Below, piece by piece: positions 17,250 to 28,100 of a stretch of DNA of 64,000 bases. Where the stretch lies: assembly GCA_002300355.1 (NCBI GenBank), contig NSGV01000002.1, positions 1-64,000 of the forward strand, in the 5' to 3' direction. The notes beneath the pieces are model-generated. The model had not been told where the DNA came from, ran no database searches, and worked only from the letters and a program-made list of their open reading frames with translations. Made by a program: the position numbers and the translations under genes. The stretch's first letter is position 1. Every line of letters starts with the position of its first letter. The DNA comes from Streptomyces sp. TLI_235 (GTDB lineage Bacteria > Actinomycetota > Actinomycetes > Streptomycetales > Streptomycetaceae).

Positions 17250-18233
17250 TCAGCCGGTCGCGCGGAAACGGCGGCGGTAGGCCGCCGGGGTGGTGCCGAT
17301 CTGCTTGCGCAGGGCCCGGTGAAGGGTCTCCACCGAGCCGAGACCGCAGCCGGCCGCCACCTCGCCCAGGGACAGGTCGGTGCTCTCCAGCAGGCGGCGG
17401 GCGGCCTCCACCCGGGCGGCCTCCACGTAGGCGGCCGGGGTCGTCCCGGTCTCCTGGCGGAAGACCCGGGTGAAGTGGCGCTCGCTCAGACACATCCGTG
17501 CGGCGAGAGCCGGCGCGGACAGGTCGCCGTCCAGGTGGTCGCCGATGAAGGACCGCAGCTCGTCGATCTCCCGGCGGCCGGCGGCCGGCCGGCTCAGCGG
17601 CACCGAGAACTGGCTCTGCCCACCCTGCCGCCGCAGGTAGACCACGAGCTGCCGGGCCACGGCCAGGGCGACCTCCTCGCCCAGGTCGTCCGCGACCAGC
17701 GCCAGCGCGAGGTCGATGCAGGTGCTGATCCCGGCGCCGGTCCAGACGCTCCCGGACCGGACGAAGATCGGATCCGGGTCGACCGTCACCGCCGGGTGGT
17801 CGGCCGCCAGTTGGGCGGCGGTCGACCAGTGCGTGGTGGCCGTCCGGCCGTCCAACAGGCCCGCCGCGGCGAGCAGGTGCGCGCCCGCACACACCGAGGC
17901 CACCCGGCGGGCCGACGGCGCGGCCGTCCGCAGCCACGCCACCACGTCCCGGTCGATCCGGGCGAGCGGCACGCCGTCGTGCAGGTCGACGGCACCGGGC
18001 ACAATCAGGGTGTCCAGGACTCCGTCGACCTCGGCGAACGCCAGATCGGTGAGCAGCCGCACCCCGGCCGAGGTGGTGACGGGGCCGGGCACGGGCCCGG
18101 CGAGCTCCACCCGGTAGCCGGCGCGGCCGCCCGTCTCCCGGCCGGCCAGGGCGAACACCTCGGCCGGACCGGTCACGTCGAGGAGGTCGACGTCGGGGAA
18201 GACCGCGATGACGACGCGGCGGGTGGTGGGCAT
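17250..18233 (-). CDS. GlxA-family transcriptional regulator (DJ-1/PfpI plus AraC HTH)
   Basis: A 327-residue regulator with two parts. The N-terminal DJ-1/PfpI-like domain (about 5-185) starts RRVVIAVFPDVDLLDVTGPA and includes the elbow SVCAGAHLLAAAGLLDGR with a Cys at the nucleophile position of class I amidotransferase-like folds. The C-terminal AraC domain (about 220-320) has two helix-turn-helix motifs, APALAARMCLSERHFTRVF and LGEVAAGCGLGSVETLHRAL. Such proteins (GlxA, CdhR, ArgR-like) sense small nitrogenous metabolites and activate nearby catabolic genes. The isochorismatase-like hydrolase follows in the same direction. Confidence 0.9.
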   Translation of the reverse strand: MPTTRRVVIAVFPDVDLLDVTGPAEVFALAGRETGGRAGYRVELAGPVPGPVTTSAGVRLLTDLAFAEVDGVLDTLIVPGAVDLHDGVPLARIDRDVVAWLRTAAPSARRVASVCAGAHLLAAAGLLDGRTATTHWSTAAQLAADHPAVTVDPDPIFVRSGSVWTGAGISTCIDLALALVADDLGEEVALAVARQLVVYLRRQGGQSQFSVPLSRPAAGRREIDELRSFIGDHLDGDLSAPALAARMCLSERHFTRVFRQETGTTPAAYVEAARVEAARRLLESTDLSLGEVAAGCGLGSVETLHRALRKQIGTTPAAYRRRFRATG

Positions 18234-18564
18234 GCACCCATCGTTCACTCCCGCCGCGCACGGCCACAAGGACGACGTTCTGTCACATCCGGACGCCGGC
18301 CGGGCCGGTCGGCGCCGGTGCTGACGGTGCTGCTGGTGGTGGTGCGGAGGAAACCCCGATCCCGCCCTCGTCGTTCCGGATCTGCACGTGGTTGTGTGCT
18401 GTGTGCTGTGCACCGTCACCTGTGTGCCGTGCTGGGCTGCATTGTCATGGGGGAGTCGAACCCCTGCACTGCCCTCCGCGCACCAGGATGGACCGGATGA
18501 CCGCCGGCCCGCGGTTCGTGCACGCCTCCGAGAACGCCTACCTGCTCCTCCGCTCCGCTCCCCG
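18234..18564. other. Intergenic region with a tRNA-like T-arm
   Basis: These 331 bp lack a supported protein gene. On the minus strand they contain GGGGTTCGACTCCCC, a textbook T-arm, described separately. A stretch at about 18384-18430 is rich in GTG/TGC repeats (for example GTGTGCTGTGTGCTGTGC). Confidence 0.5.
18446..18507 (-). ncRNA. tRNA-like fragment with perfect T-arm (uncertain)
   Basis: Read leftwards, GGGGTTCGACTCCCCC is followed by ATGAC, which can pair with GTCAT about 50 bases upstream (18502-18506), giving an acceptor-like stem. The enclosed span is only about 60 nt, too short for a full tRNA, and I find no good D-arm or anticodon arm. It may be a decayed tRNA, an att-type remnant left by integration at a tRNA gene, or a chance match. 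Confidence 0.25.
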
Positions 18565-19032
18565 TCAGTCCAGCAGGTCCACCTCCCAGTTCGCTCGCTG
18601 AATCCGCACGTCGACCTCACGGATCTCCCGGGCCAGCACGTCGGCCCGGGCGCGGAGCTCGGCCACCGGCAGCGCGGACAGCATCTTCAGCTCCGACCGT
18701 AGCTGCCGCACGGCACCGCGGTCCCGGCCCGCGGCCGCGTCGGCCGCCGTGGTGACCACCGCGTGGCGCAGCCGCAGCACGTCCCGGCGGGCGAGCGCGT
18801 CGGTCAGCGTGCCGCTGCCGTCGAGCACGGCCGCGGCATTGGTCCGGTTGATCCGGCGGACGAGCGACTCCATCTCGTCCAGGACGGCCGTGGACTCCTC
18901 CAGCAGCTGCCCCGCGTCCTCCGCCGGCTCCTCCCCCTCCTGGTAGCGGGCGCTCGCGGCGATCCGGGCACGCAGCTGCTCCACCCGCCGTGCCGCGTCC
19001 GCCCGCAGCGCCAGCGCCTCGGCAAGCTTCAT
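18565..19032 (-). CDS. DIP1984-family (septicolysin-like) protein
   Basis: A 155-residue helical protein that matches the DIP1984 family: MKLAEALALRADAARRVEQL at the start, RRINRTNAAAVLDGSGTLTD in the middle and the ending VDVRIQRANWEVDLLD. It is mostly coiled coil and lacks signals for export. Homologues are annotated as septicolysin but their function is unproven. AGGAGGTG sits seven bases before the ATG. It is the first gene downstream of the giant toxin-like gene on the same strand, 162 bp away, separated by a terminator-like hairpin; that is the usual place for an immunity gene, but DIP1984 proteins are widely found without such neighbours. Confidence 0.85.
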   Translation of the reverse strand: MKLAEALALRADAARRVEQLRARIAASARYQEGEEPAEDAGQLLEESTAVLDEMESLVRRINRTNAAAVLDGSGTLTDALARRDVLRLRHAVVTTAADAAAGRDRGAVRQLRSELKMLSALPVAELRARADVLAREIREVDVRIQRANWEVDLLD

Positions 19033-19143
19033 CCCGCGCACCTCCTGTGGTCGATCCGGCCTCGGAGTATTCCAGCGCGACACGACCGGACGCATCTGCT
19101 TTTCCCCAGGTCACGGCGGTCTTCCGAGACGGAGGTGGGCCCG

Positions 19144-19194
19144 ACGACCCGGGCCGGGCGGTAGCAGGGGTGCCGCCGCCCGACCGGGTGGTCG
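19144..19194 (-). terminator. Imperfect hairpin after the giant gene
   Basis: The arm with CCGGGCGG at about 19154-19161 pairs with CCGCCCG at about 19175-19181, with further pairing of the outer CGACC and GGTCG. It lies directly after the stop of the giant gene, which is read leftwards, and before the DIP1984 gene. Confidence 0.5.
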
Positions 19195-22100
19195 TCAGTC
19201 GTCGAGGCCGATCCTCCTGACCTGTCGGGCGATGTCGCCGGTGTCGTCTCCGGGTCGCTTGCCGCCTGCGGGCGGAGGGGGCGGCATGGCTGCGGCGAGC
19301 GCTCCCCTCTCGGTACCGCGACGGCCCCCGTTGCCGAGCGCCTCGTAGTACTTACTCAGCCCCTCGACGGCGCCCTGGGCGTCGCTCGGCCGATCCGCGG
19401 TCCTCAGCTGGTCGAACCAGGCCTCCACCTGCCTGCGCACGCCGGGGTCGGCGGGCCGGCCGAACCGTTCCACGGTGAACTCGTCGCGGTGGGCCTGCCA
19501 GGCCGTTGTCACCGCGTCGTTGGCGTGGTTCGGGAAGGCCGTGGTGACCCCGCGGTCCCACGCCAGGACGCCCTCCAGGTACGCCTGCCCGGTCCTGTGG
19601 TCCACCGGGGTGAGCAGGCCCGCCGCGCGCAGCTGCTGCAGGTTCTTGTCCGTGAAGGTGCGGTCGGCGACCAGGTTGACGGTCTCCTGCCGGACGGGGC
19701 CGAGTGTCTCCGCCATGTTCTGCCAGCTCTGGTAGGAGCGGACGAGCTTGTCCCCGCTGCTGTTGAACGGTGCCGCCCCGTCGAAGTGGCTCGCGACCAG
19801 GTTGTCGTGGCGAGGTCCGCCGCGCAGGCCGAAGTCGAGCTCGCCGCTGGACGTGGCGCTGCCGAGCTGCACCCTGTCCACGAAGGTGGTCTGCGGCAGC
19901 TTCTGGTGTGCGCTGACGAACACCCGGACGAGGTCGCCGACCCTGGCCGCCCGCTCGTGCGGCGGGTACGAGTCCATCGAGGCGAGCTCGTTGCGGGCGT
20001 GGTGGACGGCCTGCGACATCTCCGGATCGAGGTTGCCGTGGGCGTCCATCTCGTTGAACCGGTTGCCGAGCCAGGTTTCCAGCTCCTGCTGCGGCTTGCC
20101 CTCGAACGACAGCAGCGCCTCCCGCATCAGGGACCACGAGGCCGCGTGCGAGTACTGGTTGCTGCCGAACTGGGTGTCCGGCCGGGACTGCTCGCTGAGC
20201 GCGATCCGACCGATCTGCGCCGGATTGTTCGGGTCGGCGACAATGTCCGCGACCAGCTCGGACCGCAGCGGATAGCGGGTGAAGCCGGACGCGCCGGGCG
20301 GCAGCTGCCCGGTGGGGTGCACCGCCACCGGCTGGAGTCCGAGCTGCTGTTCGATCTCCAGGCGGCGGCTCGGCGTCATGTAGGAGGGGTAGGCCCGGTG
20401 CAGGCTGCGGATCAGGTGCTCCTTGGCCGCCTTGGCGTCGTCTTGGGAGAGCGAGCTGCTCTGCTTGATGTCCAGCAGGGTGCCGACGACCTCATCGGTG
20501 CGCGGCGGCTCGCCGCCGTTCCGCTCGAAATTGCCGAGGCGGTCCAGCATCCCCGCTTCGCCGTGGCCGACGGCCCGGCCGTCCGCGAACGAGGCGAAGG
20601 ACGTGATCTGGGAGATCTCGATGTAGCCCGACACCAGGTCGCCGAGGTTGCGGTGCCACTCCTGCAGCGACTGGTTGGCCGGCGGCTGGTCGGGCAGCTC
20701 GTTGAGGCGGTTGACGATGTCGTCCCAGCGCGCCTTGACGACGGCGTGGTCCTTCTGGGCGGCGCCCTTGGCCTCCGGCGGGAACCTCTGGAACTCCGCG
20801 ATGTCGGCCTTGAGTTCGGTCCACACCGACGCCGCGTCGCGCCCGGCGAGACCGCCCGCGGCGCGCCGGGTCAGCGCCCACGGCACGGTGTGCGAGCGCT
20901 GGTCGGTGCCGAACCGCGTCATCGGCCGGTCGTTCGAGGGCACCACCTCGCTGAGGAAGACGTCCTGTCCCCGCAGCGGCCCGTGCGGGTTGCCGACCAC
21001 CGCGGTCTGCACGGCGACCGCCAGCGTCCGGCGCTGAGGTGGCGCCGACGGCGAGTCGACGTCCATCGGGGTGTGCTGGTTCGTCGTGTGGTCGGTCATC
21101 GGATGGTCGGTGGTGGTCGGCGGCGGGGGCGGCGGCGGGACGTGACCGCTGCGCACCACCGGGCCGGTACGGAAGGTAGGCGGCGGGGGCGGCGGCGGAG
21201 GCGCGTCCCCGGGGCCAGGGACCTGGGTCTCCGACAGCCGGGAGCCGAACCCCTGCTGGGCGCCCCGCTGTTCGAAGTTCCTCAGCCACTCGGCGGCGTT
21301 GCCGTGACCGCCGTCCGCCGCCGGGAGCTCCCGGTCCTTCAGTCTGGCGTCGAACTCCCGGATCGCGTCGAGGAATTCGTTGCGACCCTGAAGCATCTGC
21401 CGGGCGCTTTGCGCGCGTTCCTCGGGGCGGCGGCCGGTCTCCAGCAGGTGCGCGCCGTCCTGGAACTGCCGGATGCCGTGGCCGGCCCGGGCGGCGAGCA
21501 CGGTCAGGTCGTTCCGGGTCTGCTCGTCACCCGCCAACCTGGCTATCTCGTGGCGCAGTTGGACGTTCTCGCGGAGCGCCCCGGCGACCTCGTCGGAGAC
21601 CTTGACCACCATCGGGATCTCCTGCCGGGCCTGCACCGTGCCGTCCGGCGCGGGGTGCGCCGTACCGGTGCCCAGCGCGCTCGGCTCGTCCAGGCCGTAG
21701 CTGCGCACCGGGGCCATCGCCAGTGCGGCGTTCTCGGCGACCGAGTCCGAGGCGATGTCCCAGGCATTGCGGAACTGGGTGCCGTGCAGGTTGACCAGCA
21801 CCTCCGGCCCGTCGGACGGCGTGCTGCCGTCCTGCACCTCGTTCTCCTTGCCGGTGGCGGCATTACGCAGCTCGCGGAACTTCTGCTCCACCGCCTTCGG
21901 GTCGTACGGGACGCCGTCGGCCTCGTTCTGCTTCAGCCAGTCGACCAGCTGCTTCTGGTACTCGGGGTCCTTCGGAGGCCGGGAGTCCGGGTAGCCGGCG
22001 GCCTTGAGCTGGTCCAGGGCGTCGTAGTGGTACGCGGTCCCGTCCATGGTGAACCCGGGCGCGTGGTGTGCCTGGTACTCGCCGGTCTGCTCGACCGCCG

Positions 22101-25100
22101 AGCCGTAACGGGGGCCGAGCTCGGCGTCGCTCGCCCAACGCTCCGGCCCGGACCACAGGTTGTACTGCAGCTCGGCGGCCGTGCGGTCGGGGCGGCCGGT
22201 GAGGCCCTCGTCGCCGAGGGCGAGCCTGCCGAGGCTGGTCTGGATCTGCTCGAAGATCTGCTCGGTGTGGGTCTGCAGCGCGACCAACCGGTCCTCGGCG
22301 AACCGGCCGGCCTGCCCGTCCGCGTCGTCCGGGTGCCCGGTGAACCGTCCCACCGCCTCGGACGGCGGTACGGTGCCGAAGTCGTCCACCTCCATCGGCT
22401 CCGGGGTGTGCTCGGTCCGGGGCCGGGTGAAGGTCGAGTAGGTGTCCATGAAGTTCGGGTCGTGCGGGCCCGAGATGTTGTTCTCGCGCGGGTCGGCGAC
22501 CGACGCCCACACCGTCCAGTCGGAGCGGAAGTTCTCCGGCATCCCTCCGGTCGCAGGAGTCACCTTGCGGTCCGTCAGGTCGGCCCACCGCAGCTGCCCG
22601 TCGCGGTCGTGGACCAGCGCGACCGCGTGGCCCGCTCCCTCCTTGCCGGCGCCGAGCACGGTGGCGAAGCTGCCGGGTCCGCCGGCGCGCACCGTCTCCA
22701 TCAGCTTGCCGACCGCGGCGTCGCCCTCACCGAACAGGGCCGGGCCGTCGTGGCGCTTCCACAGCGTGTTGCCCGGGATCTGCTCCACGTTCCCGTGCAG
22801 CGTCTGCCCGGAGACGCGGGGACGGCCGAAGTGGGTGTCCCGGTACGCCTCGACGTTCTCCAGGCAGGCGTTGAGGTCGTTGCCGACCCGGAAGCCCTCG
22901 GCCGGGTGGACGGGCGCGGCGTGCGGGTTCACCTTTCCGAGCAGCGAGGAGCTCATCGGCGGGTGCACCTTCGGCTCGCCACCGAGGTACCGCACCAGGT
23001 CCTGCGTCAACGGGTGTTGGGCGGCGACCGCCTGGTAGCCGCGGTCGTGCATCACCGCGTCGGTGTTCTCGTACGACGGCGTGCGGCGCCGCTTCACCTC
23101 CCGCTCGACGACCGGCTGGTCGTCCTGGTCGTCGTCCTCGCTGCGTCCGCGCTTGCGGTCGTTCGACCGGGCGGGCTCGTGCATCACGGCGTCGCCGTCC
23201 GCGTCCCGCTGGTGCGGGACGGTCTGGCTGGGCTGGTCGACGTCCATCGGCTCGGGCTGCCGGTGCTCCGTCGTACCGGTGCCATGGGTGGCGGTCGGCG
23301 GCGGGGACGCGGGCAACGAGCCGAAGCCCTGCGCGGGGTTGTGCTGCGCGTCGGCCAGGCTCTGCAACTGGCCGGCGCTGTCACGGGACATGACGGTCAG
23401 CCAGGAGCGGTTGTCCTGCGGGGCGAACTCGTCGAACAGCTGTCGCTGCAGCGATTCCAGTTCGTGGAAGCGCGGGTTGGAGTGGCCCATCGCGCTCATC
23501 CGGGCGGTGAAGAGCATCGACTCGCCCTGGGCGTGCTGGTGGTTGGCGGCGGCCTGCTGGTGCAGCGCGGCCGCGCCGTCATGGACCTGCTGCATGGTGG
23601 TGCCGGGCTGCTTGAGCGCGCCGACGGCGTCGGCCTGCCGGACGAGCCGGGTCCGCAGCTCGCTGACCTGTCCGAGCAGGTCGTTGCGGACCGCGCGGAA
23701 GTTCGGGTCAGAGGCCGGCGGGAGCTTGCTCTCCAGCTTGCTCGCCAGGTCGTCGAACCGCTCCACCTGCTCCTTGGCGTTGATGTGGTACGGGCCGACC
23801 GTCATCCGCACCCGGTCCGCCTCGCTGGGCGGGTCGAGCCGGAACGGGCGGGTGGTCTGCTGTCCGATGTGCGGGTTGCCGTGCTCCTGCACCGACTCCT
23901 GGCTGGTGACCTGCCAGCCGTCCGGACCGTGGTGCAGGACGTTGGTGACCTCGAAGGTGAACGGGTGCGGCGAGCGGTACTCGTCCGGGCCGAACCAGTC
24001 GGTGACGGTCTTCTCGGCCCGGAAGTCGGCACCGCCGATCAGGTTGTTCCTCGCCGAGTACGACTGGAAGTGCCACAGCTGGAAGGTGTCCGTGTGCGGG
24101 TTCACGTCGGTGGCGACGAACGCGCATCCGTTCATGCCGCCGGTGAGCACCAGCGCGTCGCCCGGCCGCGCCGGGTCCGGGTGCAACGGCACCTCGACGT
24201 GCCCGATGGTGTGGTCGGCGCCCGCCGTCCCGGACTTGTAGGGGGCGTACAGCGCGGTGACGTAGTGGTGGTCGGGCATCGGGTCGGGCAGCCGGACGCC
24301 GGCCGGGGGCCGGAAGTCCTCGCTGTGCTGGGCGTACTTCTCCCACGCGGGGGTCAGCACGAAGGCGTCCCTGTCGGGCGTGCTGCGGGCGGGGTCGCGC
24401 ACCAGCGCGAACCAGTGCCGGCCGCTGTCCTCGAACCTGGCGAGGAAGGAGTTGATCTGGTGCTGCTGCAGGCCCTCGGTGCGGAGCCTCAGCCCGGAGC
24501 CGAAGTCCACCCCGACCGGGGTGTCCCGCAGGAAGCTCCCCGGGTCGTGCATGATCCCGTGCTCGGGGGTGCCGACCGGCGGGAGCAGCGGCTCCACGGG
24601 CGGCGTCTGCTGGTCGTCGTGGGGCTGCTGGTCGGCGTCCTCGTGGTGCTGCTGGGGGTCGGCCTCGTGATGCGGGCTCTCGTGCTGCTGGCCCTGGTGC
24701 TCCGGTGTACCGCCGTGCTCGAACGCCGGGTGGTGCGAAGTCCCGGACCCGGAAGCAGAGTTGTGATGACCGGCGGCGGGGGTGTGGTTGTCGGTCGGCG
24801 GGGGCGGCGAGGGCAGCGAGCCGAAGCCCCGGGTGCCGGTGCCCTGGTGGCCGCTCGCGGCGGGGTGCGAGACCGGCGGCGGGGGTGGCGGCGTCGGGAC
24901 CGCGTCCGTCGCGCGGCGCTTGGACGGCGGCGCGTCGGGCATCAGCATGTCGTCGTCCGGATCCACCCGACGCTTCTCCGGCCGGACGGTCTGCTGCGAG
25001 GCCATCGGGTGGTCCTGGCTCCGGCTCTGCGACAGCATCGGCGTGTCGTGGTCCTGCGACGCGGTGGGCGTGTCGTGGCCCTGCGTGGCCATCACCGCGT

Positions 25101-28100
25101 CGGTGCCCTGGCTCGCCGCCGGGTGGGGCGTCGCGGGGGGCGGGGTGGCGCCGATCTCGCGGCCCTCGGCGCCCGGCCGGGCGTCCCGGCCCGGGTCGTG
25201 GAGCGCCTCGGAGCCGACCACCGGGTTCGCGGACTGCCCGGGCTGGCGGGTGAAGTCGCCGGACGAGGAGACCGGGGTCTCCCCGCCCGCATGGTTCAGC
25301 ATGCCGTGCTCGTCGGCGATGTTGACCGCGCTGGCGCTCGGCTTCTGGCCCGGCCCGTGGAGGTCGACCATGTCGGCCTCGGTCTTCGGGGCCATCAGGT
25401 CACGCAGCTCGCGCGGGGCCAGTCCGGTGTCCTCCAGGTTACGCAGGCCGCGCAGCAGGTCCAGGGTGTGCGGCGAGTACAGCGCCTCGGGCGGCAGGTC
25501 GCCCTTGGCGACGGCGGTGAGCACGTCCTGGTCGCGAACGACGTGCGGGTCCAGGAAGTTCTGGATCCACTTGTTGGTCAGCTCGTCGCCGAAGCGCAGG
25601 TTGGAGGCGCTGTTGGACAGGCCGGCGGTGATCTCCTCGATCAGCTTCGGCACGTCCTCGACCTTGGCCCGCACGGCCTGGTCGAACAGGCCGGCGGGGT
25701 GATTCTCCCCCGCGCCGGCCCGCGGGAAGCCGCCGCCGTACTGCTGGGCGACCGCGGCGATGTCCGCGTCGGCCTTGGGCAGCAGCTTCTCCGCGGCCTT
25801 CTGCTGGGCGGCCGGGGTGCCGCCGGGCTTGAGGGTCTGCGCCGCCTCCTGGCGGCGCCGGTCCACCTCGTCCTGCCGCAGCTGCTCCCGCTCGTTCGGC
25901 AGCTTGTCGGCGAACGCCTCCAACTGCTCGGGCCGCACCGCGTTGGGGTCGTTGCGCAGGTCGTGCGCCAGGCGCTTCAGGTCCTGCCGGTCCTGGCCGA
26001 GGCGGTCGTACGCGCCCGCCAGGTCGTCGATCCGGCCGGCCAGCCGCTCGTGCGCCGGGGAGGCGCCCGGGCCGGCCGGCGGCGCGGCGGCGGCCTGCCG
26101 GGCCGCCGCGACGGTGTCGTCGAGGTGGCGCGGCCCGGTGACGCCGTGCACCAGGGCGAGGTCCTCGACGGCCTGCTCGCGGACCTTGGTGCGGACGTCC
26201 GCGAGGGCGCCCTTCATCTCCGCCAGGTGCTGCGGTGACGGGTCGTTGGAGAACCTCTCCACGGTGTCCGCGTACCGGTCGAACTCGGCCTTGGCCGGGC
26301 CTTCCAGCCCGGAGCGGTCGAGCTGGTTGTGCACCTCGTCCCTGGCCGCGCCGGCGCTCGCCGGGTCGTCCAGCTTCGCGGGGCTGAACGCGGACTCCAG
26401 CCTGTCGTTGCCGTAGGCCTTGCCCAGGTCCACGTCCTTGGCGGTGTAGCCCAGGTCGCGCCAGGCGAGCGCAGCGTGCTCCATGTCGTTGGCGCCGAGC
26501 CGCTTGGCGGCGCGCTTGCCCGCCGCGTCGAGGATCCGGTGCTGGTCGGGCGCCATGGTGTCGGCGAAGTCGGAGAAGGTCCGCGACGCCTCCACCCGGT
26601 GCTGCTCGTCACCGAACGACCGGGCCTTGAACACGGCGGCCGTCACGTACTTGTGCACCATGTAGTCGGCCACCACGTGGTTGCGGTTGACCACCGCGGC
26701 GCCGAGCTTGACCTTGCCGTCCTCCATCCGGCGGACGGTCTTCTCGGCGTGCGGCTCGCCCGCCATGACGCCGTGGTCCGAGTACCCGAACGCGGCCCGG
26801 TAGGCGCCGTCCGTGATCTGGTGCTCGGCACCCTTCTTCGGCTTGGGCGGCGTCGGGCCGTAGGTGCCGGCCAGGGCGTCCTTGCGGGCCTGGAGGTCCT
26901 GCGTGAGCTCCCGGTCCCGGAGCTTGAGGTCCTCGACCCGGCTCTCGAACACGTTCCGGGTGGTCTTCGCGGCCTTCTCCGCCGCGCTCTCGTCCTTGCC
27001 GCCGGCAGCGATCCGCTTGTTCTTCTCGCTCTGGTAGGCGTTCTCGGCGTCCTGAAGGCGCTGGTCGGCCGAGGTGCGGAGGTCGGCGACGCTCTTGCGC
27101 TGCTCCTCGATCCGGGTCACGGCGTCCTTGGTCACCCGCGGCTCGGCCTGCTGGCGGGCGTCCTGCAGCGCCTTGAACTCCGGCGTACCGGACTTGGGTT
27201 CGCCCTTGAGCCTGGCCAACTCGTGTTCGTAGACCGCCAGTCGGTCCCGCTGTCCCTCCAGGTGGGCCTTCGCGGTCTCCAGATTGTGCTTCTCGCCGGC
27301 CAGTTCGGCCTGGCGGTCCGGTGTCTGGTGGGCGATCTCGTCCAGCCGGTGGTTCACCGCGTCGAGCTGCTCCGGCACGTTGCGGCGCAGCAAGTCCACG
27401 TGCAACTGCTTCTGCTGCTCGTACGCGTGCTTGATCGCGTCGGTGTCGCCGTCGATCAGCGCGGACCGCTCGTACTTCTTCAGGCTGTCCTTGACCTTGT
27501 CGAACTCCGCGGAGTCCGGCAGGAAGTCCTTGATGGCGTCGAAGGTCTTCTCGCCGTCGATCTTGTGCGAGTAGCCGTCGTCGGCCGCGGGCTTGCTGCC
27601 GAAGCCGGGCGCCTTCGGCGGCGGCGGGGGCAGGTGGGAGGAACTCCCGCCGTGCTGACCGGGGTTGGCCGCCGGCGGGGTCGGCGGCGGCGTGGTCGGC
27701 GGCTGGTGGGCCGGGGCGGTGCTCCCGTTGCCGTCGACGTGGTCCATGAACTCCCGGAAACCCTCGTACATCCGGTTCTCGGCAGTGGTGGCGTGCACCG
27801 GGTTGGCCGGCCCGGTGTGCACCGCGCCCGGGTCCTTGCCGTACAGCCGCTCCAGCAGCGGCAGCATGGCCGGCTCGTTCTGCCGCACCCAGTCCGCGCC
27901 GTTGTTGCGCGGCTGGCCGGTGTACGGGTCGGTGCCGTGGTTGGTGCCCAGGTAGGCGTTGGTGACCTGCGCGAAGTACTCCTGCTCGTCGCGCGAGGAG
28001 TAGTTGTCGACCGGCTTCCCGCTGCCGTCGTGGCGCGGGCCGTCCGGCCAGGCGGCGTTCGGGTCGCCCTGCTTCTGGTTGAAGGTGTCGGTGATCAGCT

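Noticed and set aside
19489..26238. A 2,249-codon open frame on the plus strand opposite the giant gene
   Set aside because: It is antisense to the giant gene and exists because of high GC; its translation is rich in Arg, Gly and Val without domains, while the minus strand has motifs, repeats and proper third-position bias.
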